NCBI RefSeq assembly: GCF_001458355.1
Contig: NZ_CYSA01000015.1
Location: forward strand, 315,001 to 379,000
DNA length: 64,000 nucleotides
Direction of reading: 5' to 3'
From: Thalassovita gelatinovora
GTDB lineage: Bacteria > Pseudomonadota > Alphaproteobacteria > Rhodobacterales > Rhodobacteraceae
Shown piece after piece: positions 1 to 12,571 of this stretch. The position numbers and the translations under genes were made by a program. Numbering within the stretch: position 1 is the stretch's first letter; every line of letters begins with the position of its first letter. Under the pieces are notes generated by a model that worked only from the letters and a program-made list of their open reading frames with translations, did no database searches and was not told where the DNA came from.

Positions 1-90
1 AATTCGACTGACCATCAGCATCAGCAGATGCCGGCATTGCCCGATGTAAGAAGGCTTGCACCTGCCTGTCTGCGGGGCTAACCCTTCGCC

Positions 91-1029
91 ATGCGTATCA
101 TCCGGGATTACACCTATGTCACCGATGCCGATCGCGGCGCAGCCGCTGCGATCGGGAATTTTGACGGCGTCCATCTGGGCCATCAATCGGTGATCGACAT
201 TACCCGCCACGAAGCCGACCAGATCGGCGCGCCGCTGGGCATTATGACGTTCGAACCGCATCCGCGCCAATTCTTCGCCCCCAAAGCCCCAGCCTTCCGA
301 TTGATGAGCCGGGAAGCGCGCGCGCACCGGCTGGAAAAGCTGGGCATCGAACGGCTGTATGAACTGAATTTCAACGCGGCATTGTCATCGCTGCCCCCCG
401 AAGATTTCGCCTCTGCCGTGATCTGTAACGGTCTGGGCCTGAAACATGTGGTGGTTGGCGCAGATTTCTGTTTCGGCAAAGGCCGCGCCGGCAGCGTAGA
501 AGACCTGAAACGCTTTGGTTCCCAAATGGGATTTGGCGTCACCATCGCGGAACTGCTGAAAGGAAACGGTATCGAAGTGTCGTCGACCGCGATCCGCAAC
601 GCGCTGAGCGAAGGCCGCCCACGCGACGCTGCCGCCATGCTGGGCCATTGGCACCGGATCGAAGGCCACGTGATCGGCGGTGATCAGCGCGGCCGGGAAT
701 TGGGATTTCCAACCGCGAACATGTCGATCGATGGTTTGCACCCGCCAAAGTTCGGTGTCTATGCGGTACTGGTCGATGTACTGGCCGGACCACACAAAGG
801 CAGCTATCGCGGCGCGGCCTCGATGGGTGTGCGACCGATGTTCGGAGAAAACAAACCGAACTTGGAAACCTATCTATTCGATTTCAAAGGCGACCTCTAT
901 GGCACGCCGCTGTCAATCGGTCTGGTCGACTATCTGCGACCTGAGGAAAAATTCGACAGTCTCGACGCGCTGATCAATCAGATGAACGCGGATTGCGACC
1001 GCGCACGCACAATTCTGGGTGCATTATGA
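91..1029 (+). CDS. ribF: Bifunctional riboflavin kinase / FAD synthetase
   Basis: This cytoplasmic enzyme phosphorylates riboflavin to FMN and then adenylylates FMN to FAD. The N-terminal nucleotidyltransferase domain (about residues 15-180) starts with the signature GNFDGVHLGHQ at residues 22-32 and ends near STAIRNALSEG. The C-terminal riboflavin kinase domain (about 185-310) has the GRELGFPTAN motif at about 201-210. The length of 312 residues is normal for RibF. Its stop codon overlaps the ATG of the next gene (ATGA), so the two are probably translationally coupled in one operon with the threonine aldolase. Identification is secure. Confidence 0.97.
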   Translation: MRIIRDYTYVTDADRGAAAAIGNFDGVHLGHQSVIDITRHEADQIGAPLGIMTFEPHPRQFFAPKAPAFRLMSREARAHRLEKLGIERLYELNFNAALSSLPPEDFASAVICNGLGLKHVVVGADFCFGKGRAGSVEDLKRFGSQMGFGVTIAELLKGNGIEVSSTAIRNALSEGRPRDAAAMLGHWHRIEGHVIGGDQRGRELGFPTANMSIDGLHPPKFGVYAVLVDVLAGPHKGSYRGAASMGVRPMFGENKPNLETYLFDFKGDLYGTPLSIGLVDYLRPEEKFDSLDALINQMNADCDRARTILGAL

Positions 1030-1484
1030 GCGCCCCCAAGTTGCGCAAACGGTTCTGGGAAACCGTGCCGCTGGAAAAGATGTCCCACGAAGAATGGGAA
1101 GCCTTGTGCGATGGCTGCGGCAAATGCTGTCTGAACAAACTGGAAGACGAAGAAACCGGTGATGTCGCGCTGACCAATGTCGCCTGCCGGTTGCTGGATG
1201 ACAGCACATGTCGATGCGCCCAATACCCGATCCGCCATCAATTCGTGCCCGAGTGCATTGTTCTGAAACCGCAGAACATGGAACACAACCTGTATTGGAT
1301 GCCGGAAACCTGTGCCTATAAACTGCTGTGGAACGGTGAGAAACTGCACAAATGGCACCCGCTGATCAGCGGCGACCCCGACAGCGTGCATCTGGCCGGA
1401 ATTTCCATGCGGGGCCGTACAGTGCCAGAATTCGAAGTGTCCGAAGAAGATTGGGAAGACTATATCATAGAGGAGCCGAGCTAA
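1026..1484 (+). CDS. YcgN family (UPF0260) cysteine-cluster protein
   Basis: This 152-residue protein belongs to the YcgN/UPF0260 family, whose biochemical role is not established. Four clustered cysteines are visible at residues 28, 31, 34 and 35 (LCDGCGKCC), followed by more cysteines in ACRLLDDSTCRC. That pattern suggests metal or Fe-S binding, which is inference. The start at 1026 is chosen because it forms an ATGA overlap with the ribF stop; an upstream in-frame start at 993 would lie inside ribF and adds residues that look unlike the family. Its own stop overlaps the ATG of the next gene (TAATG). Confidence 0.9.
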   Translation: MSAPKLRKRFWETVPLEKMSHEEWEALCDGCGKCCLNKLEDEETGDVALTNVACRLLDDSTCRCAQYPIRHQFVPECIVLKPQNMEHNLYWMPETCAYKLLWNGEKLHKWHPLISGDPDSVHLAGISMRGRTVPEFEVSEEDWEDYIIEEPS

Positions 1485-2527
1485 TGTTTTTTGCTTCTGA
1501 CAATGGTGGACCGGCCCATCCGCAGATCTTGCAAGCAGTGATGCAGGCCAATGACGGTTATCGGTCCGGATACGGAGCGGATGCCGAAATGGATCGAGTA
1601 CGCGATCAGATCCGCGATCTGTTCGAAGCACCCGATGCGGCAGTTTATCTGGTCCCCACCGGCACCGTGGCCAATGTGCTGACGCTGGCAACCCTGTGCC
1701 AGCCGTGGCAGTCGATTTTCTGCTCGCCCGTCGCCCATATCGAAGAAGACGAATGCAATGCACCCGAATTCTACACCGGCGGAGCCAAGCTGGCTCTAGT
1801 CGGAGAGGGCGACAAGATGACACCCGAAGCATTGCGCAGTGCGATCTTGGCAAAGGGCGGCAGCGTACACAATGCGCAGCGCGGACCGGTGTCGATCACG
1901 CAAGTGACCGAACTGGGCCGGATCTATTCCGTAGACGAAATCGAAGCGTTGTGCAGCGTTGCCAAGGAATTCGATCTGCCGGTACATCTAGATGGCGCGC
2001 GTTTTGCCAACGCTCTGGTGCAGCTGAATTGCTCTCCGGCCGAAATGACCTGGAAAGCGGGCGTTGACGCGGTCAGCTTCGGTGGCACGAAAAACGGCTG
2101 CATGGGTGTCGAAGCGGTGATCTTCTTTGATCCGAAACATGCCTGGGAATTCGAACTGCGGCGCAAACGGGCTGGGCATCTGTTTTCCAAACACCGCTAT
2201 CTGTCGGCGCAGATGCTGGGCTATCTTCAGGACGGTCTGTGGTTGCAAACCGCACGGCAGGCAAATGAAAACTGTGCCCGGCTGACCACCGGAATGCGGG
2301 CACTGACTGGGGTGGATTTTATTGCCGAACCGCAGGCCAACATGATTTTCGCCAAGATGCCGCGGGCGCTGCACCAGCGCCTGTTCGATGCCGGGGCTTA
2401 TTATTACATCTTGTCAGGTACGTTGGAAGGCAACGACCCTGAAGAGCCATTGCTGGGCCGGTTTGTCTGTGACTGGTCGATCGGGGCCGATGGTGTCGAT
2501 CAGTTCCTCGCTGCCGCCCAAGACTGA
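1484..2527 (+). CDS. ltaE: Low-specificity L-threonine aldolase (beta-eliminating lyase family)
   Basis: This PLP-dependent fold-type I enzyme of 347 residues most likely cleaves L-threonine or allo-threonine to glycine and acetaldehyde in the cytoplasm. It opens with FFASDNGGPAHPQIL, typical of the family. It contains the cofactor-site strand LPVHLDGARFANA and the PLP-lysine loop SFGGTKNGCMG. The ATG at 1484 overlaps the TAA of the YcgN-like gene, and AGGAG lies just upstream (1471-1475). The longer reading frame from 1352 adds 44 arginine-rich residues read from inside the upstream gene and is not credible. It is the last gene of the ribF operon and meets a convergent gene only two bases after its stop. 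Confidence 0.93.
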   Translation: MFFASDNGGPAHPQILQAVMQANDGYRSGYGADAEMDRVRDQIRDLFEAPDAAVYLVPTGTVANVLTLATLCQPWQSIFCSPVAHIEEDECNAPEFYTGGAKLALVGEGDKMTPEALRSAILAKGGSVHNAQRGPVSITQVTELGRIYSVDEIEALCSVAKEFDLPVHLDGARFANALVQLNCSPAEMTWKAGVDAVSFGGTKNGCMGVEAVIFFDPKHAWEFELRRKRAGHLFSKHRYLSAQMLGYLQDGLWLQTARQANENCARLTTGMRALTGVDFIAEPQANMIFAKMPRALHQRLFDAGAYYYILSGTLEGNDPEEPLLGRFVCDWSIGADGVDQFLAAAQD

Positions 2528-2529
2528 TT

Positions 2530-3342
2530 TCAGTCGGGCAAGGTTTTCAAAAAGGTGCGGATAAGCGTTGCAACCTGTTTAGGATGGGTAAGCGGGGCCA
2601 TGTGGCCCGCACCTGGGACAACCGCGAGCTGACTGCCCCGGATTCGTCGTTTCAAACCGGCAGCGACCAACCTGATGTATTCAGGCGTGTTCGCGCCTTC
2701 GATCAGCAAGGTTGGGACATCAAGCGCCTCGATGGCACCGCTTGCCAGCAATCCTACCGAATCCTCGACCACCTCGGGCGTTGTTTGTTCAACCACTTTG
2801 ATCTTTTCTGCCATGTCGGCGCGTTGCGACTCGGGCAGGCTGGCCCAAGGTCGACCACCCCCCCATAGATCGGAAAAGGATTTGGCAGCCGTCATCAAAT
2901 CACCAGCTTTGAGCGCGAGGTCGTAATCCTTCAATTCTGCGTCATGTCGTTGACGGCTGGAAGGATCGTCGGTGAAAGCCACCGCCAGAAACACCGGTTC
3001 TATCAGCACCAGAGACCGGACCAGATCGGGCCGTTCCGTTGCCAGACGCAGCGCAACCGTTGTTCCGAAAGAATGGCCGATCAGATCCGTCGGACCGTCG
3101 AGAAGATCCACCGCCATATCCACCGTGGTCCTTTGCAGCGGACCACGGTAGTCCCATTTGCCGCTTTTGCCATGACCGGGGATATCGAACGCGGTCATAT
3201 GCAACAGGTCTTCCAACTGCGCCGCCATCCCCTTCCACGCCCCGGAATGGCCCAAGGTACAATGAAGCAGCAAAGCTTCGCGCGGGCCCGATCCGAATTC
3301 AGTCCAATAGGTCGGAAAACCGCCCTTCACTCCTTCAGGCAT
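2530..3342 (-). CDS. Alpha/beta hydrolase
   Basis: This is a single-domain alpha/beta hydrolase of 270 residues. The nucleophile elbow IGHSFG places Ser at residue 91. An oxyanion-hole region HCTLGHSGAW lies at about 27-36, and the catalytic His is in GAGHMAPLTHP near the C-terminus. No signal peptide is visible, so it should be cytoplasmic. The substrate cannot be told from sequence. It starts three bases after the stop of the DsbA-fold isomerase gene upstream and is probably co-transcribed with it. Its 3' end is convergent with the threonine aldolase gene, with only a 2-base gap. Confidence 0.85.
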   Translation of the reverse strand: MPEGVKGGFPTYWTEFGSGPREALLLHCTLGHSGAWKGMAAQLEDLLHMTAFDIPGHGKSGKWDYRGPLQRTTVDMAVDLLDGPTDLIGHSFGTTVALRLATERPDLVRSLVLIEPVFLAVAFTDDPSSRQRHDAELKDYDLALKAGDLMTAAKSFSDLWGGGRPWASLPESQRADMAEKIKVVEQTTPEVVEDSVGLLASGAIEALDVPTLLIEGANTPEYIRLVAAGLKRRIRGSQLAVVPGAGHMAPLTHPKQVATLIRTFLKTLPD

Positions 3343-3345
3343 GGC

Positions 3346-3945
3346 TCAAAGATCACCCGCCAGATGCGCGTCCAGATCGTCGAGACGGTCCTGACCCCAG
3401 AATTTCTGACCGCTATCGACGATGAAAAAGGGCGACCCGAACACGCCGTCGGCCACTGCCTGTTCCAGATTGGACGCATAGGTTTCCGCCCCGGCCAACA
3501 AACCTCGGTCCGCCAATGCGGGATCAAAACCTGCGCGTTGCAGGCAGTCCTTGATCACTGCATCCTCTGCGATGTTCTTTTCTTCGGCCCAGCAGGCAGC
3601 GTGAAGCGCATCAACCAACGCGGCTAGATCGCCACCCCCAGCATTTTGGGCAGCAATGATCGCATAAGACGACGGTGCGGCATTTGTCGGCCAATGGGCC
3701 GGTTTCATGTTCAGCTTTATTCCCAGCTTACGCGCTTGGCGCGGCAACTCCTGCGCCCGATAATCAACCCTAGAAGGGTGCCGTTCAGGCACCGGAACGC
3801 CTCCGGTACGGGTGAAGCCTGAAATGATATCGAAGGGTTTGTAAGTGATGCTGACTGCATGGCGCTTTGCGATCTCGTCCAACCGATCGCCCACAAGATA
3901 GGCATAGGGTGAAAGAGTCGAAAAATAGTAATCAATATGCGCCAT
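3346..3945 (-). CDS. 2-hydroxychromene-2-carboxylate isomerase family protein (DsbA/kappa-GST fold)
   Basis: This 199-residue protein has the thioredoxin-like DsbA fold of the HCCA isomerase/kappa-class GST family. The N-terminus [14 protein letters not shown] carries the family Ser-Pro-Tyr in place of a CxxC motif, and the cis-Pro region [11 protein letters not shown] is near residue 175. HCCA isomerases use glutathione in naphthalene breakdown, but most genomic homologues have other or unknown substrates. No naphthalene genes are nearby, so the exact reaction is open. The gene lies directly upstream of the alpha/beta hydrolase and diverges from prs. Confidence 0.85.
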   Translation of the reverse strand: MAHIDYYFSTLSPYAYLVGDRLDEIAKRHAVSITYKPFDIISGFTRTGGVPVPERHPSRVDYRAQELPRQARKLGIKLNMKPAHWPTNAAPSSYAIIAAQNAGGGDLAALVDALHAACWAEEKNIAEDAVIKDCLQRAGFDPALADRGLLAGAETYASNLEQAVADGVFGSPFFIVDSGQKFWGQDRLDDLDAHLAGDL

Positions 3946-4049
3946 CCACGTTACTCCCCTACTGCATAGCTTTGCCTGACCGTAGTGAGATGCTAAGCGG
4001 TGTCAACAACACGAATCAGTCAACTCGACCAATCTGGGGAACTGTCGGC

Positions 4050-5066
4050 ATGTCCACACTCAACGAACCGAAACTGATTTCTGGGAATGCCAACTTGCCC
4101 TTGGCACAGTCTATCGCCCGGCGCATGTCGATCCACCGGGGACGGAAGATAAACCTGTGCGACGCCCGGATCGAACGCTTCAACGATCAGGAAATCTTCG
4201 TCGAAGTCTATGAAAATGTCCGCAATGAAGACATGTTCATCATTCAACCGACCTCCTGCCCGGCCAACGACAACCTGATGGAACTCTTGATCATGGCCGA
4301 CGCGCTGCGCCGATCATCGGCCGCGCGGATCACTGCGGTGATCCCCTATTTCGGTTATGCCCGTCAGGACCGCCGAACCAAGGCGCGCACCCCGATCACG
4401 GCCAAACTGGTTGCTAACATGCTGGTCGAAGCGGGGATCGAACGGGTTCTGACGCTGGATCTTCACGCGACGCAGATTCAGGGCTTTTTCGATATTCCGG
4501 TCGACAACCTCTATGCCTCACCGATTTTTGCGCTGGATGTTCAGACCCAGTTTGCCGGATCGCTGGACGACGTGATGGTTGTCTCCCCCGATGTCGGCGG
4601 TGTGGCCCGCGCCCGCGAATTGGCCAAACGGATCAATGCGCCGCTGTCGATCGTCGACAAACGCCGCGAAAAGCCCGGCGAAGTTGCCGAAATGACGGTG
4701 ATCGGCAATGTCGAGGGTAAGAAATGTATCATTGTTGACGACATGTGCGACACGGCCGGCACGCTGTGCAAAGGGGCCGAAATCCTGATGGAACATGGCG
4801 CAAGCGAAGTACACGCCTATATTTCCCATGGGGTATTGTCGGGACCCGCAGTCGAACGGATCACTAACTCAGTGATGAAATCGCTGGTGATCACGGATTC
4901 GATCCAACCAACGCCGGAAGTGCTGGCGACACCGAATATCCGCATTCTGCCGACAGCACCGATGTTTGCACAGGCAATCCTGAACACCTGGAACGGCACC
5001 AGTGTATCGTCTCTGTTTGAAACCAACACATTGGAACCGATCTATGAAGGTCAGTTCAAAGTGTGA
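4050..5066 (+). CDS. prs: Ribose-phosphate pyrophosphokinase (PRPP synthetase)
   Basis: This enzyme makes 5-phosphoribosyl 1-diphosphate from ribose 5-phosphate and ATP, feeding nucleotide, histidine and tryptophan synthesis. It has 338 residues. The ATP-loop sequence FGYARQDRR and the PRPP-binding motif [16 protein letters not shown] are plain, as are RARELAKR and the flexible region near DKRREKPGE. The start at 4050 (MSTLNEPKL) is chosen because the longer frame from 3867 crosses the divergent upstream gene. Just after the stop is a strong hairpin terminator, so the gene probably ends its own transcript. Confidence 0.97.
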   Translation: MSTLNEPKLISGNANLPLAQSIARRMSIHRGRKINLCDARIERFNDQEIFVEVYENVRNEDMFIIQPTSCPANDNLMELLIMADALRRSSAARITAVIPYFGYARQDRRTKARTPITAKLVANMLVEAGIERVLTLDLHATQIQGFFDIPVDNLYASPIFALDVQTQFAGSLDDVMVVSPDVGGVARARELAKRINAPLSIVDKRREKPGEVAEMTVIGNVEGKKCIIVDDMCDTAGTLCKGAEILMEHGASEVHAYISHGVLSGPAVERITNSVMKSLVITDSIQPTPEVLATPNIRILPTAPMFAQAILNTWNGTSVSSLFETNTLEPIYEGQFKV

Positions 5067-5089
5067 CTTTCGAAACATTGAAAAGATGA

Positions 5090-5113
5090 GGGTGCCTGAT
5101 GGCACCCTTTTTT
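5090..5113 (+). terminator. Rho-independent terminator of prs
   Basis: GGGTGCC and GGCACCC form a 7-bp stem with the loop TGAT, followed by six T residues. It starts 24 bases after the prs stop codon and reaches the stop codon of the convergent lectin-like gene. Confidence 0.9.
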
Positions 5114-5462
5114 ATGGGATATCCCATTCATCATCGTCGCGCAGTTCGCCGATCGCCATCCACGATACACGGATGCGCGCGATCCGGGTGTTGTCCCAAG
5201 TGTTGAAAACGATATCGAAATCTTTTTCCGTGATTTCCTGAGCGTAGACATCGCTGCGGATGTTGGTGGAATAATCCACGTCCCATAGCGATACAGAACA
5301 GGTCACCGCCGGGGCAGATTTGAACGGTTCGCTGAAGGTTACCTTCTGTCGACGTTCGCGATTTCCCGCACCGGTCCACATTTCGCCGCCATCTTCGAAA
5401 TCAGTAAACAGGACGACATCGCCCTGATCGATCCCTGTCAAATTCGATCTTATTTTCTTCAT
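5112..5462 (-). CDS. Small H-type lectin domain protein
   Basis: This is a 116-residue protein, most of it resembling the H-type lectin fold known from Helix agglutinin and discoidin. The visible signature runs from TGAGNRERRQKVTFSEPF through VTCSVSLWDVD to the C-terminal VSWMAIGEL. H-type lectins bind GalNAc or related sugars and oligomerise; sugar binding here is inference. No signal peptide is visible. The start at 5462 (ATG, MKKIRSNL) is preferred over an upstream TTG at 5498. It lies downstream of the atp operon but is separated from it by a terminator, so it must have its own promoter. Confidence 0.75.
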   Translation of the reverse strand: MKKIRSNLTGIDQGDVVLFTDFEDGGEMWTGAGNRERRQKVTFSEPFKSAPAVTCSVSLWDVDYSTNIRSDVYAQEITEKDFDIVFNTWDNTRIARIRVSWMAIGELRDDDEWDIP

Positions 5463-5508
5463 GACAGATAATTGCGCCGTGAACTCTGTCAGGGTCAACC
5501 GTCAAATG

Positions 5509-5534
5509 AAAAAGGCCCCAAACTGGGGCCTTTT
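5509..5534 (-). terminator. Rho-independent terminator after the atp operon
   Basis: The inverted repeat GGCCCCA-N3-TGGGGCC (5514-5530) is followed on the minus strand by five T residues and on the plus strand by four. It is about 30 bases past the atpC stop and should end the atpHAGDC transcript before the lectin-like gene. Confidence 0.88.
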
Positions 5535-5558
5535 CTTGTCTCTACAACGATCCCAAAC

Positions 5559-5996
5559 TCAGAGATTTGCTTGGTTCACATCCAGGCCGATATGGGTGCC
5601 CATCGCGACCATATCCGACAACAGCTTGGCAGCATCGTCGACCGGACCCGGTTCGTTTTTGAACACTTCTTTCGCCTTGTTCAGCGCATCGGCAGCGGCC
5701 TGAACCATGCTGTCGATGTCTTGCTGCGTGACGTCGGCCCGCGGGATGGCGCGTTCAGCCAGGACCGAGATCGAAGCGGCGCTGATTTCAGCAAACCCGC
5801 CGGTCACAACATATTCCGCTTCACCTTCCGGGCCGTTGACCCGCAACACGCCGGGGCGCAGGGTGGTGATGGTCGGAGCATGGCCAGCCATCGCCGTCAT
5901 GTCGCCATCCGCACCCGGGATCTGGACCTGCTCGACCGCGAACGACGCAACGCGCCGTTCGGGGCTAACCAGATCGAATTGCACTGTCTCAGCCAT
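5559..5996 (-). CDS. atpC: ATP synthase F1 subunit epsilon
   Basis: This 145-residue subunit forms part of the rotor stalk of F1 and can inhibit ATP hydrolysis. The beta-sandwich domain (about residues 1-85) contains [13 protein letters not shown] and the typical [22 protein letters not shown]. The C-terminal helical part contains [19 protein letters not shown]. It is the last gene of the atpHAGDC operon, 11 bases after atpD. Confidence 0.95.
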   Translation of the reverse strand: MAETVQFDLVSPERRVASFAVEQVQIPGADGDMTAMAGHAPTITTLRPGVLRVNGPEGEAEYVVTGGFAEISAASISVLAERAIPRADVTQQDIDSMVQAAADALNKAKEVFKNEPGPVDDAAKLLSDMVAMGTHIGLDVNQANL

Positions 5997-6007
5997 TCAG
6001 GGCCTCC

Positions 6008-7450
<1,443 letters not shown>

Positions 7451-8326
7451 TTAGAGCGCCTCAGCGCCCGAGATAATTTCGATAAGCTCGTTGGTGATCA
7501 CGGCCTGACGCGAGCGGTTATACTCGATCGTCAGTTTGTCGATCATCTCGCCCGCGTTCCGGGTTGCGTTGTCCATAGCGGACATCCGCGCACCTTGTTC
7601 AGACGCACCGTTTTCCAGCAGGGCCGCGAAGATCTGCGTTGCCACACCGCGCGGCAGCAGATCAGCCAGAATGGCCTCTTCGTCGGGTTCATAATCATAC
7701 AGGGTGGTTTCCCCTGCGTCTTCCTCGGCCTCGAACGAGGCCGGAATGACTTGCTGAACGGTCGGGATTTGAGAAATCACCGACTGGAAACGGCTATAGA
7801 AAATCGTCGCCACATCAAATTCACCGGCGTCGAAGCGATTGAGAAGATCGCGTGCGATGTCTTGTGCATTGACGTACCCGACCGATTTCACCTCGGCCAG
7901 ATCAACGTGGCCGATAAACAGATCGCCCAAGTCTCGTTTCAGCTGTTCACGACCTTTTTTGCCAACAGTCAAAATCTTGACCGTCTTGCCTTGGGCAACC
8001 AGTTCCTGAGCTTTGCTGCGGGCCGTCTTCACGATCGAGCTGTTAAAGCCACCGCACAGACCGCGTTCGGAGGTCATGACCACCAACAGCTGCACCTGAT
8101 CCGATCCGGTTCCCGACAGCAGCTTAGGGGCGCTGTCGGAAGATCCAACCGAGGCGGCCAGTCCGGCCATGACGGCATTGAACCGTTCGGTATACGGACG
8201 CGAAGCTTCTGCAGCATCCTGCGCGCGGCGAAGCTTCGCCGCGGCAACCATCTGCATGGCCTTGGTGATCTTACGAGTGTTTTTCACACTCCCGATCCGG
8301 TTTTTTAGGTCCTTGAGATTCGGCAT
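7451..8326 (-). CDS. atpG: ATP synthase F1 subunit gamma
   Basis: This is the 291-residue central-shaft subunit that rotates within the alpha3beta3 ring. The N-terminal coiled-coil helix starts [28 protein letters not shown], and the conserved [10 protein letters not shown] is at about residue 90. The C-terminal helix ends in the signature [25 protein letters not shown]. Alphaproteobacterial gamma subunits are of this length. It is separated by 15 bases from atpA and 18 from atpD. Confidence 0.97.
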   Translation of the reverse strand: MPNLKDLKNRIGSVKNTRKITKAMQMVAAAKLRRAQDAAEASRPYTERFNAVMAGLAASVGSSDSAPKLLSGTGSDQVQLLVVMTSERGLCGGFNSSIVKTARSKAQELVAQGKTVKILTVGKKGREQLKRDLGDLFIGHVDLAEVKSVGYVNAQDIARDLLNRFDAGEFDVATIFYSRFQSVISQIPTVQQVIPASFEAEEDAGETTLYDYEPDEEAILADLLPRGVATQIFAALLENGASEQGARMSAMDNATRNAGEMIDKLTIEYNRSRQAVITNELIEIISGAEAL

Positions 8327-8341
8327 TGCCTTATCTCCCCC

Positions 8342-9880
<1,539 letters not shown>

Positions 9881-10441
9881 TTATCCGACCTCTTTCATTG
9901 CATTCTGGAGGGAGCTGAGCTTGGAGCGGATCGAGGTATCGATCATCTTCGAGCCCACTTTAACAACAAGACCGCCGATGAGGCTTTCATCAACGGTCGC
10001 ATTCAGTTTGACTTCTTTCCCGACGCTGGCGGTCAGGGTTTTGGCCAGCTTATCCGACTGAGCCTTGGTCAACGCTTTGGCGCTGGTAACATCGGCGGTC
10101 ACTTCACCCTTGTCTTCGGCAATCAGCGCTGCCAGCTGCTGCAACAGCTGCGGCAGAACGAACAGACGACGCTTCTGCGCCATCAGTGCCAGACCGTCCT
10201 TCATCACAGGACGCAGGCCCATCTTGTCCGCCACGGCGGTGATGGCCTTTTGTTGATCTTCGCGCGATACCAGCGGCGAGCTGATCAGCCCACGCAAATC
10301 GTCGCTTTCCGCCAAAGCGGCGGAAAGATCGGCTACATTAGGTTCGATTTTCGCGAGAGTCTTATTCTCTTTCGCGATCTCGAAGATGGCGGTGGCATAG
10401 CGTGCAGCAATGCCTGAGGAGATCGAAGCTGGTTCGGACAC
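9881..10441 (-). CDS. atpH: ATP synthase F1 subunit delta
   Basis: This subunit joins F1 to the peripheral stalk. The chosen start is GTG at 10441, giving a 186-residue protein beginning [16 protein letters not shown], the usual length and N-terminus in Rhodobacteraceae. A GGAAGG ribosome-binding site lies about eight bases upstream. An in-frame ATG at 10510 would add 23 residues not expected in the family. The C-terminal helix [17 protein letters not shown] is characteristic. It is the first gene of the operon; atpI, atpB, atpE and atpF are absent, so F0 must be encoded elsewhere, as is usual in this order. Confidence 0.95.
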   Translation of the reverse strand: MSEPASISSGIAARYATAIFEIAKENKTLAKIEPNVADLSAALAESDDLRGLISSPLVSREDQQKAITAVADKMGLRPVMKDGLALMAQKRRLFVLPQLLQQLAALIAEDKGEVTADVTSAKALTKAQSDKLAKTLTASVGKEVKLNATVDESLIGGLVVKVGSKMIDTSIRSKLSSLQNAMKEVG

Positions 10442-10823
10442 GTCCACCCTTCCGACTATTCTGGCCCCGTCTCGGGCCGCTTGGACCCGCCCCGAAGGCG
10501 TTTGGATCATTGACCTGCGTCAACGCATCAAAATCGGCGTGGGTGTAGCAGAGCAATCCTCACCTAGCAACCTGCTATAGATTCTTCGTATACAAAAGAA
10601 TACCACTTATTTTCAAATAGTTAATCTGGGTGCGACCGTTTGCACATCAATTCGGGTGTAAAAAAAGCACTCCTTTTCCACAGCTTTTTCGATTCCCTAC
10701 CTGCAATGGTGGCAAATCCACCACAAAGCGTTAACGCTATCGGTCATAGCAAGCGCAAGAGTCGGGTCGAACCGGAGTGAACACACGACCTTATCTCCAT
10801 CCGTTTCAACTGTCTGAAACGAT
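10442..10823. other. 382-base gap upstream of atpH
   Basis: No credible gene is present. The atpH-proximal part has a possible promoter (10587-10616). Further out there are a hairpin TGGTGG-CAAAT-CCACCA (10707-10723) and a perfect 12-base palindrome AGCGTTAACGCT (10727-10738). A third hairpin, CGTTTCA-N6-TGAAACG (10802-10821), sits just past the methyltransferase stop and might act as a weak terminator, though no T-run follows. The roles of these repeats are unknown. Confidence 0.6.
10587..10616 (-). promoter_or_regulatory. Possible sigma-70 promoter of the atp operon
   Basis: On the minus strand TTGAAA (10616-10611) is followed after 18 bases by TATACG (10592-10587). It lies about 145 bases upstream of the atpH GTG in the most AT-rich part of the gap. 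Spacing is one base longer than ideal, so this is a candidate only. Confidence 0.4.
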
Positions 10824-11570
10824 CTAAACCGGCTTCGGTTTCTTTGCCGGCGTGGGCGACAGGATCGACAGCGGCTTGCGCACCGCTTCGCGCAGGCCCG
10901 GCCCGCTGGGGGCTTGGACGCGTTTTGACACCTCAACCATGATCACCCCGCCAGACACCACCATCGACAGGGAATGCCCCATCTGTTCCAACATCGCGCC
11001 GGTCTTGCGCCAGAACCGACGTTGCGACGGGGGTTGATACAGCGTGGTTTCGTTGCGTTCCGGCATGAAGTGATGCCGCTTCAACTGATTTTCCAACTGG
11101 CTTAACGTGTAGGGTCGGCCATATCCGAACGGTGTGCGATCGCTGCGCGACCACAGTCCGGCACGATTGGGGACGATAAACAAGGCTTTGCCCCCCGGCC
11201 CGAGCACCCGAAAACATTCGTCGAGCAACGCAGAGGGCTGTTCGCTGGTTTCCAATCCGTGCATCAACACCAGTCTATCGACATGGCCCGTTTCAATCGG
11301 CCAGGACACTTCTTCGCACAACACCGACAGGTTTGGCATCCCTGCGGGCCAGGGCATTACCCCTTGCGGGCCAGGCATCAATGCGGTCACCCGCCGGGCA
11401 TCCTTCAGATAGGGGCGCAACAACGGCACCGCGAAACCGAACCCGACCACGGTCTGCCCATGCGCTTCGGGCCACATCTTCTTGACCTCGTCGCGCACGG
11501 TTTTCTGCGCCGCGCGCCCCAAAGTGCTGCGGTAGTAGAAATTGCGCAGGTCTTGAACATCAAGATGCAT
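10824..11570 (-). CDS. Class I SAM-dependent methyltransferase domain protein
   Basis: This 248-residue protein resembles class I methyltransferases. The glycine-rich AdoMet region is weakly conserved at about residues 40-50 ([14 protein letters not shown]), and the later stretch [21 protein letters not shown] matches the post-motif part typical of type-11 methyltransferases. The start at 11570 (MHLDVQDL) is preferred because a longer frame from 11651 overlaps the divergent gloB gene. Substrate is unknown. A pairing with divergent gloB, 61 bases away, suggests a shared promoter region. Confidence 0.75.
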   Translation of the reverse strand: MHLDVQDLRNFYYRSTLGRAAQKTVRDEVKKMWPEAHGQTVVGFGFAVPLLRPYLKDARRVTALMPGPQGVMPWPAGMPNLSVLCEEVSWPIETGHVDRLVLMHGLETSEQPSALLDECFRVLGPGGKALFIVPNRAGLWSRSDRTPFGYGRPYTLSQLENQLKRHHFMPERNETTLYQPPSQRRFWRKTGAMLEQMGHSLSMVVSGGVIMVEVSKRVQAPSGPGLREAVRKPLSILSPTPAKKPKPV

Positions 11571-11631
11571 TGCAGCCGGTTCCCTGATCCGCCACTGTGG
11601 GCCTAGAATAACAATCAGTTGAGGAAATGCC

Positions 11632-12399
11632 ATGCCCCTTGAGCTTGTCACCGTCCCCTGTCTTAAGGATAATTACGCTTATCTGGTGCATGACGCGGAA
11701 ACTGGTGAAACCGCGCTGATCGATGCGCCCGAAGCGGGGGCTATCGCCGCCGTACTGGAAGACAAGGGCTGGACGCTCAGTCATGTGCTGCTGACACATC
11801 ATCACTGGGACCATATCGATGGGCTGACCGACCTGCTGAAAGATCATCCCGCAAAAGTGATTGGCGCGAAAATCGACGCCCATCGGTTGCCACCACTGGA
11901 TCGTGCGGTGGTCGAAGGGGACACGCTGATTATCGGCAGCGAAGCGATACAGGTGATCGATGTGTCCGGGCACACGATTGGCCATATCGCGTTCTATTTC
12001 CCCGAAAGCAAGTTGGCGTTTACCGCTGACAGCCTGATGGCGCTGGGATGCGGGCGGTTGTTCGAAGGCACCCCGGACCAAATGTTCGACAGCCTGTCGA
12101 AACTTGCGACGTTGCCAGCGGACACAATGATCTGTTCCGGTCATGAATACACCCAATCGAACGGGAAATTCGCGCTGACCATTGATCCTGACAATCCTGC
12201 GCTTATCTCTCGTATGAGGCAGGTCCAAACGGCACGTGAACAGGGTGAAGCGACCGTTCCCAGCATGTTATCGGAAGAGCTGGCAACAAACCCGTTCCTG
12301 CGCTGCAATGATCCCGGCATAAAGGCGTCAGTTGGCATGATCGATGCACAGCCTTCAGCAGTCTTCGCCGAGATCAGAAAGCGTAAGGATAATTTCTGA
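11632..12399 (+). CDS. gloB: Hydroxyacylglutathione hydrolase (glyoxalase II)
   Basis: This metallo-beta-lactamase-fold enzyme hydrolyses S-lactoylglutathione to lactate and glutathione, completing methylglyoxal detoxification. The metal motif THHHWDH occupies residues 55-61. Further metal ligands are in [18 protein letters not shown] and [10 protein letters not shown], and the glutathione-binding C-terminal part ends in IRKRKDNF. The length of 255 residues is standard. It is transcribed divergently from the methyltransferase gene. Confidence 0.95.
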   Translation: MPLELVTVPCLKDNYAYLVHDAETGETALIDAPEAGAIAAVLEDKGWTLSHVLLTHHHWDHIDGLTDLLKDHPAKVIGAKIDAHRLPPLDRAVVEGDTLIIGSEAIQVIDVSGHTIGHIAFYFPESKLAFTADSLMALGCGRLFEGTPDQMFDSLSKLATLPADTMICSGHEYTQSNGKFALTIDPDNPALISRMRQVQTAREQGEATVPSMLSEELATNPFLRCNDPGIKASVGMIDAQPSAVFAEIRKRKDNF

Positions 12400-12571
12400 A
12401 CACGCGCCCAGCGGATCGGCAAATGTAAGAATTATAAGGTGTCACAGGTAGAAAAGACTTGAAGCCGACAGGATATCGACCAAACTTTAATGTTAACAGG
12501 CCATGGTCGACCGGACGTTGTAGTAAACAAGCTTCGGATTTTTCGACCCAATTATTGGAAGGAGCACTGCC

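Noticed and set aside
1-90. Possible 3' end of an upstream gene
   Set aside because: A frame from the first base is open to TAA at 79-81, but 26 residues give no recognisable family, so no gene is called.
10442-10510. Upstream ATG start for atpH
   Set aside because: The 23 extra residues do not fit the family; GTG 10441 has a good ribosome-binding site and gives the usual length.
10670-10690. DnaA-box-like TTTTCCACAG and a replication origin
   Set aside because: It is a single poor match with no cluster of boxes or origin genes nearby.
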